Below, piece after piece: positions 9,889-19,479 of a DNA stretch of 64,000 nt; positions within the stretch are counted from its first letter, which is position 1, and the number at the start of each line of letters is the position of its first letter. The stretch is from QVMM01 sp047030855 (GTDB lineage Bacteria > Bacteroidota > Bacteroidia > Bacteroidales > Dysgonomonadaceae): positions 930,001 through 994,000 of the forward strand of contig JBKYIJ010000008.1 of NCBI GenBank assembly GCA_047030855.1, given 5' to 3'. The position numbers and the translations under genes are program-made. The notes under the pieces were generated by a model. It ran no database searches. It had not been told where the DNA came from and saw only the letters and a list, made by a program, of their open reading frames with translations.

Positions 9889-11823
9889 TTACTTACAAAT
9901 AAAACATACCAGACAATAAGCGAATATCACAACCAGAGTAAGTGCCCCTACAAGATAAGTGAAAGCGTATTGCTGAATTCGTCCCGATTGGAAACCTTTG
10001 ATCTTTTCCGACACGGATTCTGTTACAAAAGCAAGGCTGTTCATAAACCCGTCGACAATGTGACGATCAAACCAAGCGATAGGACGTGAAATATAATTGA
10101 ATATTATTTTTTTGGTCACGAATAACCAGATTTCATCGAAATAAAATTTGTGATATGCCCATGTATAAAACGCGCCGAATTTAGACGAAACCTTATCAGG
10201 CAATTCTGATTTCTTAAAGTACATTACAGTAGCGATACCGATGCCGATTATTGCAATCGTTACGCTCGAAACGGCGACTGTCATATCAATATGCGCATCG
10301 AAAGGCAAACGATCGGCGGTTATCAGTTTCGAGAAAGGAACGAACCCTGAAAATATTGAGAATATGCCCAAAATGATCAACGGAAGAGTCATATTGAAAG
10401 GCGCTTCGTGTGGAGCATGGTGATATTCTTTCTTTGTATCGTACCAGAATATTCTGTAATACAAACGGAACATATAGAATGCCGTCAGTCCGGCTCCGAT
10501 AAACAGGCAAGCGAACAAGAACTTATCGTGGTGAAGTGCCGCCGCCAATATTTCATCCTTACTCCAGAATCCCGAGAAAGGAGGGATACCCGCAATTGCC
10601 AGACACGCGATAAGGAAAGTTATATGAGTGATCGGCAGGTATTTTTTCAATCCGCCCATCGAATCCATTTCGTTGCTGTGAACAGCGTGTATGATAGCTC
10701 CTGCACCCAAGAACAACAGAGCTTTGAAGAAAGCATGCGTAAACAGGTGAAACATCGAAGCCATATATCCTAATCCGTCATGCCCCGCATAACCCGAAAC
10801 TCCGAGCGAAGTTATCATATACGCGATTTGCGATATGGTTGAGTATGCCAATACTCGTTTAATATCAGTCTGCGTACAGGCGACTATCGCGGCAAACAGA
10901 GATGTTATAGCACCGACATAACCTATTATAGTCAAAACCTCAGGCGTACCGAAAATATAGACAGGGAACAAACGCGCAACCAAGAAAACACCGGCAACAA
11001 CCATAGTTGCGGCATGGATCAGGGCAGACGCAGGCGTCGGTCCTTCCATAGCATCGGGCAACCAAATGTGGAACGGCATCATGGCTGATTTACCCGCACC
11101 ACCGATAAAAATGAACATCATAGCCCAAGAAAGAGCCGATATGCCTAAAAACCCTACGCCAAGAGTTTCTTTAATAAATGGTGCGTTCGGATCGGTAAGA
11201 GTTGCAAAATCGAATGTTTTGGAATAGAACGAAACGATCAGTATTCCGATCAGGAAAAACAAGTCTGCAAAACGGGTTACAATAAATGCTTTTTTCGAAG
11301 CAGCCACCGCACTCGGTTTCGTATAATAGAAACTGATTAAACAATAGGACGATACGCCCACAAGTTCCCAGAATATATACATCTGGAATATGTTTGTGGC
11401 AACCACAAGCCCAAGCATCGAAAATGAAAATAGTGAAAGAAAAGCGTAATAACGCTGAAAACCTCTTTCTCCTTTCATATAACCGAGACTGTAGATGTGC
11501 ACCATCAGCGATACTGTCGTGATAACGACAAGCATCATCACCGATATCGGATCGAGCATAATGCCCAGATCGATATGCAGACGATCGGTAAATCTCAACC
11601 ACTCGAAGTTATAAACGGTTATTGTCTGAAAAGCTCCGCCGTCGGGATTGCCCAATCCGTTGAAAAAATACTCATAGCCTGTCATATACGCCAGAGCTGT
11701 GATAACGGCTAAACCCAATGCTCCGAGAACTCCCGCAACAACAGGTTTCATCTTACTTCCGCCAAGTCCCAGTATCAGGAACATGATGGCAGGAATTACT
11801 ATAATCAGTAGTGTGTATGACAT
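9889..11823 (-). CDS. nuoL: NADH-quinone oxidoreductase subunit L
   Basis: About 644 residues, the largest antiporter-like subunit of complex I, with the lateral helix at its C-terminus. Family signatures are clear: WELVGVSSYCLISFYY, the segment GGAGKSAMMPFHIWLPDAME and GPTPASALIHAATMVVAG. The ATG at 11821-11823 (MSYTLLIIVIP) is preferred over an in-frame TTG 9 bases upstream. It sits between nuoK and nuoM in the standard order. No frameshift seen. Confidence 0.95.
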   Translation of the reverse strand: MSYTLLIIVIPAIMFLILGLGGSKMKPVVAGVLGALGLAVITALAYMTGYEYFFNGLGNPDGGAFQTITVYNFEWLRFTDRLHIDLGIMLDPISVMMLVVITTVSLMVHIYSLGYMKGERGFQRYYAFLSLFSFSMLGLVVATNIFQMYIFWELVGVSSYCLISFYYTKPSAVAASKKAFIVTRFADLFFLIGILIVSFYSKTFDFATLTDPNAPFIKETLGVGFLGISALSWAMMFIFIGGAGKSAMMPFHIWLPDAMEGPTPASALIHAATMVVAGVFLVARLFPVYIFGTPEVLTIIGYVGAITSLFAAIVACTQTDIKRVLAYSTISQIAYMITSLGVSGYAGHDGLGYMASMFHLFTHAFFKALLFLGAGAIIHAVHSNEMDSMGGLKKYLPITHITFLIACLAIAGIPPFSGFWSKDEILAAALHHDKFLFACLFIGAGLTAFYMFRLYYRIFWYDTKKEYHHAPHEAPFNMTLPLIILGIFSIFSGFVPFSKLITADRLPFDAHIDMTVAVSSVTIAIIGIGIATVMYFKKSELPDKVSSKFGAFYTWAYHKFYFDEIWLFVTKKIIFNYISRPIAWFDRHIVDGFMNSLAFVTESVSEKIKGFQSGRIQQYAFTYLVGALTLVVIFAYCLVCFICK

Positions 11824-11879
11824 ATCTTGCAAATGGTTAATCAGTTATATTTCCGGCAAACTGTTTTACCTATTGTATT

Positions 11880-12197
11880 TTAATTTTTCAAATCAGTTAC
11901 ATTCTCATCAATGTAAATTCTCTTCACATTGCGATATATATTTATAATGATTGCGATGGCAACCGCCGTTTCGGCAGCAGCAATAGCTATAGCGAAAATC
12001 GTAAAGAAAAAGCCTTCCAATTGCCCGGGATACAAATATCGGTTGAATATGACAAAGTTCAGATCGGCAGCATTCAACATCAATTCGATGGACATCAACA
12101 CCATAATCATATTCTTACGGGAAAGAAATCCGTAGACCCCCGCAAAAAACATTATTGTGCTTACAGCTAAACAAGCTTCTATCGGTATATTATTCAT
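11880..12197 (-). CDS. nuoK: NADH-quinone oxidoreductase subunit K
   Basis: 105-residue subunit with three membrane helices. The start is the ATG at 12195-12197 (MNNIPIEACLAVSTIMFF). The family pattern MSIELMLNAADLNFV carries the conserved membrane glutamate of NuoK, and a second glutamate lies in AIAAAETAVAIAI. It follows nuoJ by 11 bases. Length is normal (about 100). Confidence 0.95.
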   Translation of the reverse strand: MNNIPIEACLAVSTIMFFAGVYGFLSRKNMIMVLMSIELMLNAADLNFVIFNRYLYPGQLEGFFFTIFAIAIAAAETAVAIAIIINIYRNVKRIYIDENVTDLKN

Positions 12198-12208
12198 ACA
12201 GCGTAATT

Positions 12209-12714
12209 TTATCTTTTTCTGGCAATCATTATTCCTCCGATTATGCAGGCAAGCAGCAGAAGGCTGACAGCCTCGAACGGAAGCAGATACTGGTATTTTT
12301 TCTGTTCCCATCATTGCATATCCGACTGTTTTCATATCAAATCCCTGATCGGCTACATAAGTATAAACCTTCTCCACATTATGGAATACTATATATCCGC
12401 AAATTCCCAAGCCTGCAAGAGCTGCAAGGAAAGACAGGATCATTCTCTTGGGTTTCTCAAAAAAGGATCTCCTCTCCGGGACGGTGAGTCAGCAGAATGG
12501 AGAAGATGAACAACACCATAACGCCTCCCGCATAAACAGCTATCTGTACAGCAAAGAGGAATTCGTAATTCATCATTAAATATAATCCTGCCGTAGCAAG
12601 CAATACGAACAACAGATAAGTTGCCGAACGAATAATACGCCTTGATGTAACAGTCAGTATCGAACAGACTATGATCACAAGCGCAAGAATTGAAAATATG
12701 ATTTGCTCTACCAT
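12209..12714 (-). CDS. nuoJ: NADH-quinone oxidoreductase subunit J, with two +1 frameshifts
   Basis: Membrane subunit of complex I that completes the proton path. The N-terminal part shows the NuoJ signature (AVQIAVYAGGVMVLFIF). The frame breaks twice, each time by one extra base in a six-base run: at 12459-12464 (with five, the protein reads EEILFEKPKRMILSF) and at 12296-12301 (with five, TEKYQYLLPFEAVSLLLL). Repaired, the protein ends IIGGIMIARKR at the stop 12209-12211, 167 residues, normal for NuoJ. Confidence 0.87.
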
Positions 12715-12726
12715 AATTATCTGTGA

Positions 12727-13329
12727 TTATTCTTTTTCTTCCTTATTTTCAGATTCGCTTTTCGGAGCAGAATCTTCATTTTTCACAACAGGTTCGGCAG
12801 GCTTTTCTTCTGCCGTAGATTCAGCTTTAGGTTTTTCCGCAACCGTCGGTTTAGGCGCTACTTTTTTCTCACGCAACTTGGAGCCTTCGTTGTTAAGTCT
12901 CAGATTGAGCTTTGAACGGGTAAAAATCGCATTCTCAAAATCGTTCGAAAACTTAATCGCGTCGGACGGGCAGGTAATGACACACAAATTACAGAATGTA
13001 CACATTCCTAAATTATAATGATACTCGTCAAGAATTTTTTTCTTTTTGCCCTCATCGGTTTCTATCATTTTAGAAATCACGTTTATAGTTCCGTTAGGAC
13101 AGTTCATCTGACAAATACCGCATGCGGTACAAGCATGTTCGTTATTCTCGTCGTGAGGCATCGTAAGCTGAGCCTTGAAACGATCGGAAATAACCAGTGT
13201 CGCTCTGTTTTCGGGATATTGTTGAGTCACTTTCTTGGCAAAGAGTTCTTTCAATGTCACCGACATTCCGGTAAGCAAAGAACCTATACCTTGAAATAAA
13301 CCTTTGAAATATTGTGAAACTGAACTCAT
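12727..13329 (-). CDS. nuoI: NADH-quinone oxidoreductase subunit I (two [4Fe-4S] clusters)
   Basis: 200-residue peripheral-arm subunit that carries electrons to NuoB. Two ferredoxin motifs are visible: CTACGICQMNCPNG and CTFCNLCVITCP. After about residue 155 a tail rich in Lys, Glu, Pro and Ala (KPTVAEKPKAESTAEEKPAE) runs to the end; it is absent from E. coli NuoI (180 residues) and is probably disordered. It lies between nuoH and nuoJ. Confidence 0.95.
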   Translation of the reverse strand: MSSVSQYFKGLFQGIGSLLTGMSVTLKELFAKKVTQQYPENRATLVISDRFKAQLTMPHDENNEHACTACGICQMNCPNGTINVISKMIETDEGKKKKILDEYHYNLGMCTFCNLCVITCPSDAIKFSNDFENAIFTRSKLNLRLNNEGSKLREKKVAPKPTVAEKPKAESTAEEKPAEPVVKNEDSAPKSESENKEEKE

Positions 13330-13352
13330 TATTTTATTCTCTATGTAAGTAT

Positions 13353-14438
13353 TTACTTAATATACAAGCCAAAAACAACAATAATTACCATGATAACGAG
13401 GTTAACCATGTTGATAGGAAGAAGATATTTCCACTCCAGATTCAAAAGCTGGTCGATACGCAAACGCGGGAATGTCCAGCGAACCCATAAACTCAACATA
13501 ATAAGGAAACCTGTTTTTCCAAAGAACCAGATGTAAGACGGTATCCAGTTCATCACTTCGTTGAAACCATCCCAATGAGGTATCTGTATCGCGTTCCATC
13601 CTCCCAAGAAAACAGTAGTCCCGATAGCGGCAATAATAAACATATTAAGATATTCCGCCAGATAGAAGAACCCGAACTGCAAACCCGAATACTCAGTGTG
13701 GTATCCTGCCGTTAATTCAGATTCAGCCTCAGGCAAGTCGAAAGGACCGCGATTGGTTTCGGCATGTCCCGATATCAGGTATATTATAAACGCGATAATT
13801 GCGGGTATATGCCCTCTGAAAATTGTCCAATGATGAATGTATGTCTGTTGTTCAACTATTGTCGAAAGCTGCATCGAGCCGCAAAGCACGACTGCCGTCA
13901 TCAGGGCAAAACCTGCCGAAAGTTCGTAGCTTATAAATTGAGCGCCGCTTCGCATTGCACCGATCATCGAATATTTGTTGTTGCTCGACCATCCTGCAAG
14001 CAGGACACCGATGATTCCAAGAGAAGAAACAGCAATCACATAAAATACGCCTATGTTGAGATCGACTGCCTGAAGCCCTTTTCCGAAAGGAATAGCTCCA
14101 AAAGTCATCATCGAGGCGGCAATCATAAAGAATGGCGCAACATAGAACAAGAATTTATCAACCTTATTGACATGAATAATTTCCTTGATAAGGATCTTGA
14201 TCATATCGGCAACACTCTGTACTATCCCGTACTTTCCGACACGGTTAGGACCTAAGCGAGCCTGAAAAAATCCGGTCACTTTTCGTTCTACGTAGATCAA
14301 TATCAACGCTATAACAGCATAGGCTGTCAATAGAACCAATCCTACGAGCACAAACTCGATCAACAGTGCCCAGAAATCAGGCAGGTTTTCCCGAAGTATC
14401 GTATCTATCCAAGCAGTTAGGCGCGAAAGTTCTAACAT
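13353..14438 (-). CDS. nuoH: NADH-quinone oxidoreductase subunit H
   Basis: 361-residue membrane subunit that forms the quinone-binding chamber with NuoB and NuoD. Signature regions are present: YVERKVTGFFQARLGPNRVG near the N-terminus and PFDLPEAESELTAGYHTEYS in the loop that contacts the peripheral arm. About eight membrane helices. Start and length agree with the family. Confidence 0.95.
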   Translation of the reverse strand: MLELSRLTAWIDTILRENLPDFWALLIEFVLVGLVLLTAYAVIALILIYVERKVTGFFQARLGPNRVGKYGIVQSVADMIKILIKEIIHVNKVDKFLFYVAPFFMIAASMMTFGAIPFGKGLQAVDLNIGVFYVIAVSSLGIIGVLLAGWSSNNKYSMIGAMRSGAQFISYELSAGFALMTAVVLCGSMQLSTIVEQQTYIHHWTIFRGHIPAIIAFIIYLISGHAETNRGPFDLPEAESELTAGYHTEYSGLQFGFFYLAEYLNMFIIAAIGTTVFLGGWNAIQIPHWDGFNEVMNWIPSYIWFFGKTGFLIMLSLWVRWTFPRLRIDQLLNLEWKYLLPINMVNLVIMVIIVVFGLYIK

Positions 14439-14467
14439 ATTTATAATTGATAAAGTAATTAATCTGT

Positions 14468-16096
14468 TTAACGGTCGATATCAGGAATCACATAATCCAT
14501 AGACCCTCCGATACCGATAAGGTCGGAAAGCTTTTCGTCCTTACATATCAGTGGCATAGCCGAAACCAGAGCCATAGACGGCGAGCGGAATTTCAAACGG
14601 TAAGGCGTTTTATCGCCACGGCTTTCGATGAACACTCCGAATTCTCCGCGGGCAGCTTCCACCCTCTGATAATATTCTCCTTCGGGCAGTTTTATTATCG
14701 CCTTTGTCTTAGCCAGATAATCTCCTTCCGGAATATTGTCTATCAGCTGTTCGATTATATGTAACGATTCCTCTATTTCATCCAGACGGTTAAGATAGCG
14801 CGCATAAGCATCGCACTCTTCCCTGATGATCTCCTTAAACTCAACCTTATCGTAAAGGGCATAAGGCAAATATTTACGGAGATCGCATTTGAAACCGGAC
14901 GCTCTTCCCGCAGGTCCTGTAACCGCATAGGATATCGCATCTTCTTTGGTGAGAATGCCAAGATTTTTCATACGCCCGACAGCAATCACATTGCCCGAGA
15001 ATAATTTATGATACTCTTTTATCCTCATTCTCATGTAAGGGATAAATTCCTTAACATCTTTCTGGAATTCGGGATATATGTCGTACATGACGCCACCGAC
15101 AACATTGTAGTTGATAATAAGGCGTCCGCCCGAAGTTTTTTCAAAAACATCCAGGATGTGTTCACGCTCGCGCATTCCGTATATGAAAGCCGTTGTCGCT
15201 CCCAAGTCCATACACATTGTCCCCCAAGCCACGAGGTGTGAATCGATACGATTCAACTCGTCCATTATGGTACGGATATATTGTGCTCTCTCGGGAATTT
15301 CTATTTCAGCAGCTTTTTCGACACACATACACAAAGCATGTCGGTTGATGTTTGCAGCCAAATAGTCGAGCCTGTCGGTAAAATGCAGTATTTGCGGATA
15401 GGTAAGATTTTCGCTAAGCCTTTCTATTCCGCGATGTATATAACCGCTGTGAACATCTATTTTTGTTACGATCTCGCCTTCCAATGAAGTGCGGAAGTGC
15501 ATAACACCATGCGTAGAAGGGTGTTGCGGACCTATATTGATAATATAATCTTCTGCTCCGAAAATATTTGTTTCAACCTCTTTCAAGCCTTGAGGCGTTT
15601 CTACTATGGAAGGAGCAATGTCGACAATTTCTTTACTTTCTACGTTTACAGGATTCAAGGCTGGATCAGCGTCATAATCCTTCCTCATCGGAAAACCTTT
15701 CCAATCCGAATTAAGAAGAAAGCGGCGCATATCGGGATTGTTTATAAAACGGATTCCGTACATGGCATAAACTTCCCTTTCATTCAGATGAGCCGTCTCC
15801 CACAAATCAGTTACAGAGTACAGTAAAGGATTTTTACGGTCTGTCGTTCCTGTCTTTAGTACAACTTCGGCAGAAACATCCTTTGAAGAAGAAAGCAGAT
15901 AGTTCACCCCTAATTCTTCACCTCTGTCCATTCCTGTCAGCATAACAAGAAAATCAAACGGAAATTCGGCATTATAACGCAACGTTTTTGCCAAATGATG
16001 CAATTGATCGGGTTTTACAGTTACAGTCAGCTGTTGCTTTTCTTCAATAACTGCATCTGGAACAGACTTTAAGATTATATTTTTAATTTCTTCCAT
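14468..16096 (-). CDS. nuoCD: Fused NADH-quinone oxidoreductase subunits C and D
   Basis: 542-residue protein. Residues 1 to about 150 are the NuoC (30 kDa) domain, with HLNEREVYAMYGIRFINNPD and RRFLLNSDWKGFPMRKDY. From about 180 on is NuoD (49 kDa), which shapes the quinone site with NuoB: NIGPQHPSTHGVMHF, GYIHRGIERL and the C-terminal SMDYVIPDIDR. The C-D fusion also occurs in E. coli, but here the linker is short. No nuoE, F or G follows. Confidence 0.95.
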   Translation of the reverse strand: MEEIKNIILKSVPDAVIEEKQQLTVTVKPDQLHHLAKTLRYNAEFPFDFLVMLTGMDRGEELGVNYLLSSSKDVSAEVVLKTGTTDRKNPLLYSVTDLWETAHLNEREVYAMYGIRFINNPDMRRFLLNSDWKGFPMRKDYDADPALNPVNVESKEIVDIAPSIVETPQGLKEVETNIFGAEDYIINIGPQHPSTHGVMHFRTSLEGEIVTKIDVHSGYIHRGIERLSENLTYPQILHFTDRLDYLAANINRHALCMCVEKAAEIEIPERAQYIRTIMDELNRIDSHLVAWGTMCMDLGATTAFIYGMREREHILDVFEKTSGGRLIINYNVVGGVMYDIYPEFQKDVKEFIPYMRMRIKEYHKLFSGNVIAVGRMKNLGILTKEDAISYAVTGPAGRASGFKCDLRKYLPYALYDKVEFKEIIREECDAYARYLNRLDEIEESLHIIEQLIDNIPEGDYLAKTKAIIKLPEGEYYQRVEAARGEFGVFIESRGDKTPYRLKFRSPSMALVSAMPLICKDEKLSDLIGIGGSMDYVIPDIDR

Positions 16097-16120
16097 TGAT
16101 TTTATCTTGAAAGCAATTTT

Positions 16121-16720
16121 TTATTCTTCACTTTTCTTATAGTCTCTTTTTATATTTTTGAGACCTTTTCTGAACGCGAACCTTTCCAGTTTAATTTTAC
16201 GTTGCAACTGCATTAAACCGTAAAACAGCGACTCGGGACGAGGTGGACAACCGGGCACATAAACATCCACGGGAATAATTTCGTCAACGCCTTTCACTAC
16301 ATGATAAGAATCGACAAAGGGACCGCCCGATATGGCACAACTTCCCATAGCGACAACGTATTTCGGTTCAGCCATCTGATCGTAAACGCGTTTGAGCAGG
16401 GGAGCCATTTTGTGAACGATGGTTCCGGCAACTACCATACAGTCAGCCTGACGCGGACTGTTCCGTGTCACCTCCATTCCGAAACGGGCAATATCGTGTC
16501 TGGCTGCCGCTGCTGCCATAAACTCGATTCCGCAGCAACTTGTGGCAAAAGCCAAGGGCCAAACCGAATTTGAACGTCCCCAGTTAATCAGGTCGTCAAG
16601 TACGCCCACAACGACAGGAACTCCGTTTGCACGCAATTCCTCCGCATATTTCTCAAGATATTCGTTATCCTTGAATTCCTCGTTCGGAATACCTTTTATA
16701 TATATTTTTTTTACTTCCAT
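16121..16720 (-). CDS. nuoB: NADH-quinone oxidoreductase subunit B (cluster N2)
   Basis: 199-residue subunit that binds the terminal [4Fe-4S] cluster N2, which hands electrons to quinone. Cluster cysteines appear as the tandem pair in ATSCCGIEFM, then in MGSCAISGG and PGCPPRPE. Length is normal. It overlaps the end of nuoA by 10 bases (16711-16720), which suggests translational coupling. Confidence 0.96.
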   Translation of the reverse strand: MEVKKIYIKGIPNEEFKDNEYLEKYAEELRANGVPVVVGVLDDLINWGRSNSVWPLAFATSCCGIEFMAAAAARHDIARFGMEVTRNSPRQADCMVVAGTIVHKMAPLLKRVYDQMAEPKYVVAMGSCAISGGPFVDSYHVVKGVDEIIPVDVYVPGCPPRPESLFYGLMQLQRKIKLERFAFRKGLKNIKRDYKKSEE

Positions 16721-17061
16721 TTAAGAGCTCCTTTCCTCCAAGCATAAGCTAAACCTAAACCCAGAATAAGTAAGAAAAACAATATGCTGTATAATCCGTT
16801 TACGCCTAATTCCCGAACGACGGTTGCCCAAGGAAACAAAAATATGGCTTCCACATCGAACATAAGATATAAGATCGCATACAAATAGTAACCTACGCGG
16901 AATTGCATCCAAGACGTCCCGTGAGTCGGGATACCGCACTCGTAAGGCTCGCCTTTCTGGGCGTTGAACGATCTGGGAGAAAGCAAAATAGCCATACCAA
17001 GCCCGGCACAGACAAGAAATAATCCGGTGATGAAGACTACTAAAAAAAATGAAGATTCCAT
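16711..17061 (-). CDS. nuoA: NADH-quinone oxidoreductase subunit A
   Basis: 116-residue membrane subunit, first gene of the nuo operon. Three membrane helices and the family motifs KGEPYECGIPTHGTSW and YAILYLMFDVEAIFLFPWA are clear. It is transcribed from the promoter at 17164-17194. Confidence 0.95.
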   Translation of the reverse strand: MESSFFLVVFITGLFLVCAGLGMAILLSPRSFNAQKGEPYECGIPTHGTSWMQFRVGYYLYAILYLMFDVEAIFLFPWATVVRELGVNGLYSILFFLLILGLGLAYAWRKGALKWK

Positions 17062-17163
17062 ATTTATTACCCTATGATTATCAAAATCCCCTAAAAAAGC
17101 ACGTCCGATAATCAGATATTAGATTATTTTGATCTTTCCGATTGACATTTTTCAATATCGTCG

Positions 17164-17194
17164 CAAAAGTACAGTTTATTTTAGAATAGACAAA
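17164..17194 (-). promoter_or_regulatory. Promoter of the nuo operon
   Basis: Minus strand −33 TTTG (17191-17194), 19-base spacer, −7 TACTTTTG (17164-17171). Both boxes and the spacing match the Bacteroidota housekeeping sigma factor. The nuoA ATG lies about 100 bases downstream, leaving a long leader. Confidence 0.75.
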
Positions 17195-17258
17195 AATTAT
17201 TATTAAAAACTTCCTTTGCCTGCATGTTAAAACGGATACGCTTATCCTTCAAATTCCG

Positions 17259-19301
17259 TCACTTAACCTGACTCCCCGATTCGACAGGAACGGACGGCTG
17301 GATCAAAGACAGGCTTCCGTCGGCATTTTCAGCCGACAATATCATGCCTTGAGATTCGATGCCTCTCAGTTTTCGCGGTTCGAGATTGGCAATGAAACAA
17401 ACCTGTTTACCGACAAGTTCTTCGGGTTTGTACCATTGGGCAATGCCCGAAATAATCGTGCGTTTACCCATACCGTCGTCGATAAGGAATTGCAAAAGCT
17501 TGTCGGCTTTCGGCACTTTTATGCACTCTAAAACCATTCCCACGCGAATATCGAGTTTTTCGAAATCGTCAAATTGTATATTCGCTTTCTGAGGTACAGC
17601 CTTTTTCTCGCTTGCGGCATTCGCCTGTTTTGTATCAAAAAGTTTTTTTATTTGCTTTTCGATGGTTTCATCTTCAATCTTGGCAAAAAGCAAATCTATA
17701 TCGTTACTTAACTGATGCGTTTCGGGCAGAATATCGACACTTCCCAACTGGTTCCACGACAGATCATTCATATTTATGAATTCCTTTATCTGTTTAGCGC
17801 TGAAAGGCAGGAACGGTTCAAAAGCAATTGCCAGATTTGCCGTAATCTGCAAGGAAATGTTCAGAATCGTCGCTGTTCGGTGCATATCGGTTTTAGCTGT
17901 TTTCCATGGCTCGGTTTCAGCAAGATATTTGTTACCGATACGGGCAAGGTTCATTGCGTCTTTCAGGGCATCGCGGAAATGGAAAATCTCCAGATTCCGT
18001 TCGATCTCTTTTTTCACATCCGAAAATTCAGCAAGCGTTTCTTTGTCGTATTCGGTGAGTTCGCCTCTTTTCGGCACCTGATTCTTAAAATACTTTTGAG
18101 TAAGAACAAAAGCCCTGTTGATAAAATTCCCCAAAACCGCTACAAGTTCATTGTTATTACGAGCCTGAAAGTCTTTCCAAGTAAAGTCATTGTCTTTTGT
18201 TTCAGGAGCATTTGCAGTCAATACATAACGCAACACGTCCTGTTGTCCCGGAAAGTCTTCGAGATATTCGTTCAACCACACAGCCCAATTACGGGATGTG
18301 GAAATTTTTTCGCCTTCAAGATTCAGAAATTCATTTGCAGGAACATTTTCAGGCAAAATGAAAGAACCTTCCGCCTTCAACATGGCAGGAAACACAATGC
18401 AGTGGAACACGATATTATCTTTCCCTATAAAATGGATCAGTTTGGTATCTTCCGATTTCCACCATTTTTCCCAAGTGTCGGGCAACAATTCTTTCGTATT
18501 GGAAATATAACCGATAGGTGCATCGAACCAAACGTAAAGGACTTTTCCTTTCGCGTCAGGCAACGGAATAGGCACGCCCCAATCCAGATCACGGCTCACG
18601 GCACGGGGTTGCAAACCCATATCGAGCCACGATTTGCATTGTCCGTAAACGTTTACTTTCCATTCCTTATGATCTTCGAGTATCCATTTACGCAGCCAAG
18701 CCTCGTGTTTGTCCAGAGGTAGATACCAGTGCTTTGTTTCGCGTAAAACAGGCGTCTGCCCCGAAATAGTCGATCTCGGATTTTTCAGTTCGAGCGGACT
18801 GAGCGAAGTTCCGCATTGTTCGCACTGATCGCCGTAAGCGTTGGGGTTTCCGCAATGCGGACATTCGCCCATAATATAACGATCGGCGAGAAACATTTTT
18901 GCTTCCTCGTCATAATATTGTTCTGATGTTTTTTCTTCAAATTCTCCTTTATTGTAAAGCTCAAGAAAAAAATCGGAAGCCGTTTGTTTATGTATCTCCG
19001 AACTCGTACGGGAATATATATCGAACGATATTCCGAATTCCTCAAACGATTTTTTGATGATATTATGATATTTGTCTACAATATCCTGCGGGCTCACCCC
19101 CTCTTTCCGTGCACGGATAGTAATCGGCACGCCGTGTTCGTCCGATCCGCCGATATGAATCACTTCCTCGCCTTTCAGGCGTAAATATCTCACATATATA
19201 TCGGCAGGTATGTATACTCCCGCCAAATGTCCGATATGAACAGGCCCGTTTGCATAAGGCAATGCGGATGTCACGAGTGTTCGTTTAAAACTTTTAGCCA
19301 T
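17259..19301 (-). CDS. metG: Methionyl-tRNA synthetase with C-terminal tRNA-binding domain
   Basis: 680-residue class I synthetase that charges tRNA-Met. Motifs in order: the HIGH signature in YANGPVHIGHLAGVYIP, the zinc knuckle with four cysteines (CPHCGNPNAYGDQCEQCG), WFDAPIGYIS, the KMSKS loop in the variant form GEKISTSRN, and a C-terminal EMAPII/Trbp111-like domain (DIRVGMVLECIKVPKADKLL) for dimerisation and tRNA binding. The ATG at 19299-19301 (MAKSFKRT) is the start: an in-frame TTG seven codons upstream lies inside the −7 element (19320-19327) and would not be transcribed. Confidence 0.95.
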   Translation of the reverse strand: MAKSFKRTLVTSALPYANGPVHIGHLAGVYIPADIYVRYLRLKGEEVIHIGGSDEHGVPITIRARKEGVSPQDIVDKYHNIIKKSFEEFGISFDIYSRTSSEIHKQTASDFFLELYNKGEFEEKTSEQYYDEEAKMFLADRYIMGECPHCGNPNAYGDQCEQCGTSLSPLELKNPRSTISGQTPVLRETKHWYLPLDKHEAWLRKWILEDHKEWKVNVYGQCKSWLDMGLQPRAVSRDLDWGVPIPLPDAKGKVLYVWFDAPIGYISNTKELLPDTWEKWWKSEDTKLIHFIGKDNIVFHCIVFPAMLKAEGSFILPENVPANEFLNLEGEKISTSRNWAVWLNEYLEDFPGQQDVLRYVLTANAPETKDNDFTWKDFQARNNNELVAVLGNFINRAFVLTQKYFKNQVPKRGELTEYDKETLAEFSDVKKEIERNLEIFHFRDALKDAMNLARIGNKYLAETEPWKTAKTDMHRTATILNISLQITANLAIAFEPFLPFSAKQIKEFINMNDLSWNQLGSVDILPETHQLSNDIDLLFAKIEDETIEKQIKKLFDTKQANAASEKKAVPQKANIQFDDFEKLDIRVGMVLECIKVPKADKLLQFLIDDGMGKRTIISGIAQWYKPEELVGKQVCFIANLEPRKLRGIESQGMILSAENADGSLSLIQPSVPVESGSQVK

Positions 19302-19319
19302 AAGTGTTGTTTTCTGGTG

Positions 19320-19351
19320 CAAAGATATTTCTTTTGCCCGATTATTTCAAA
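19320..19351 (-). promoter_or_regulatory. Promoter of metG
   Basis: Minus strand −33 TTTG (19348-19351), 20-base spacer, −7 TATCTTTG (19320-19327). The start codon follows about 19 bases after the −7 box, so the leader is very short. Confidence 0.75.
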
Positions 19352-19479
19352 AAGCCGAGAAAATACTTCTGTTTCTAAAAATTAGTTAAAAAAAATATGG
19401 TTATACGCAACATTATTACATTATTCACGTCTGTTAATAAAATTGAGTTACTGTTTGTTTAATTTTAAAAAGAGTTATT

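Noticed and set aside
19302..19322. TTG start for metG seven codons upstream
   Set aside because: It lies in the −7 promoter element, so it is not in the mRNA.
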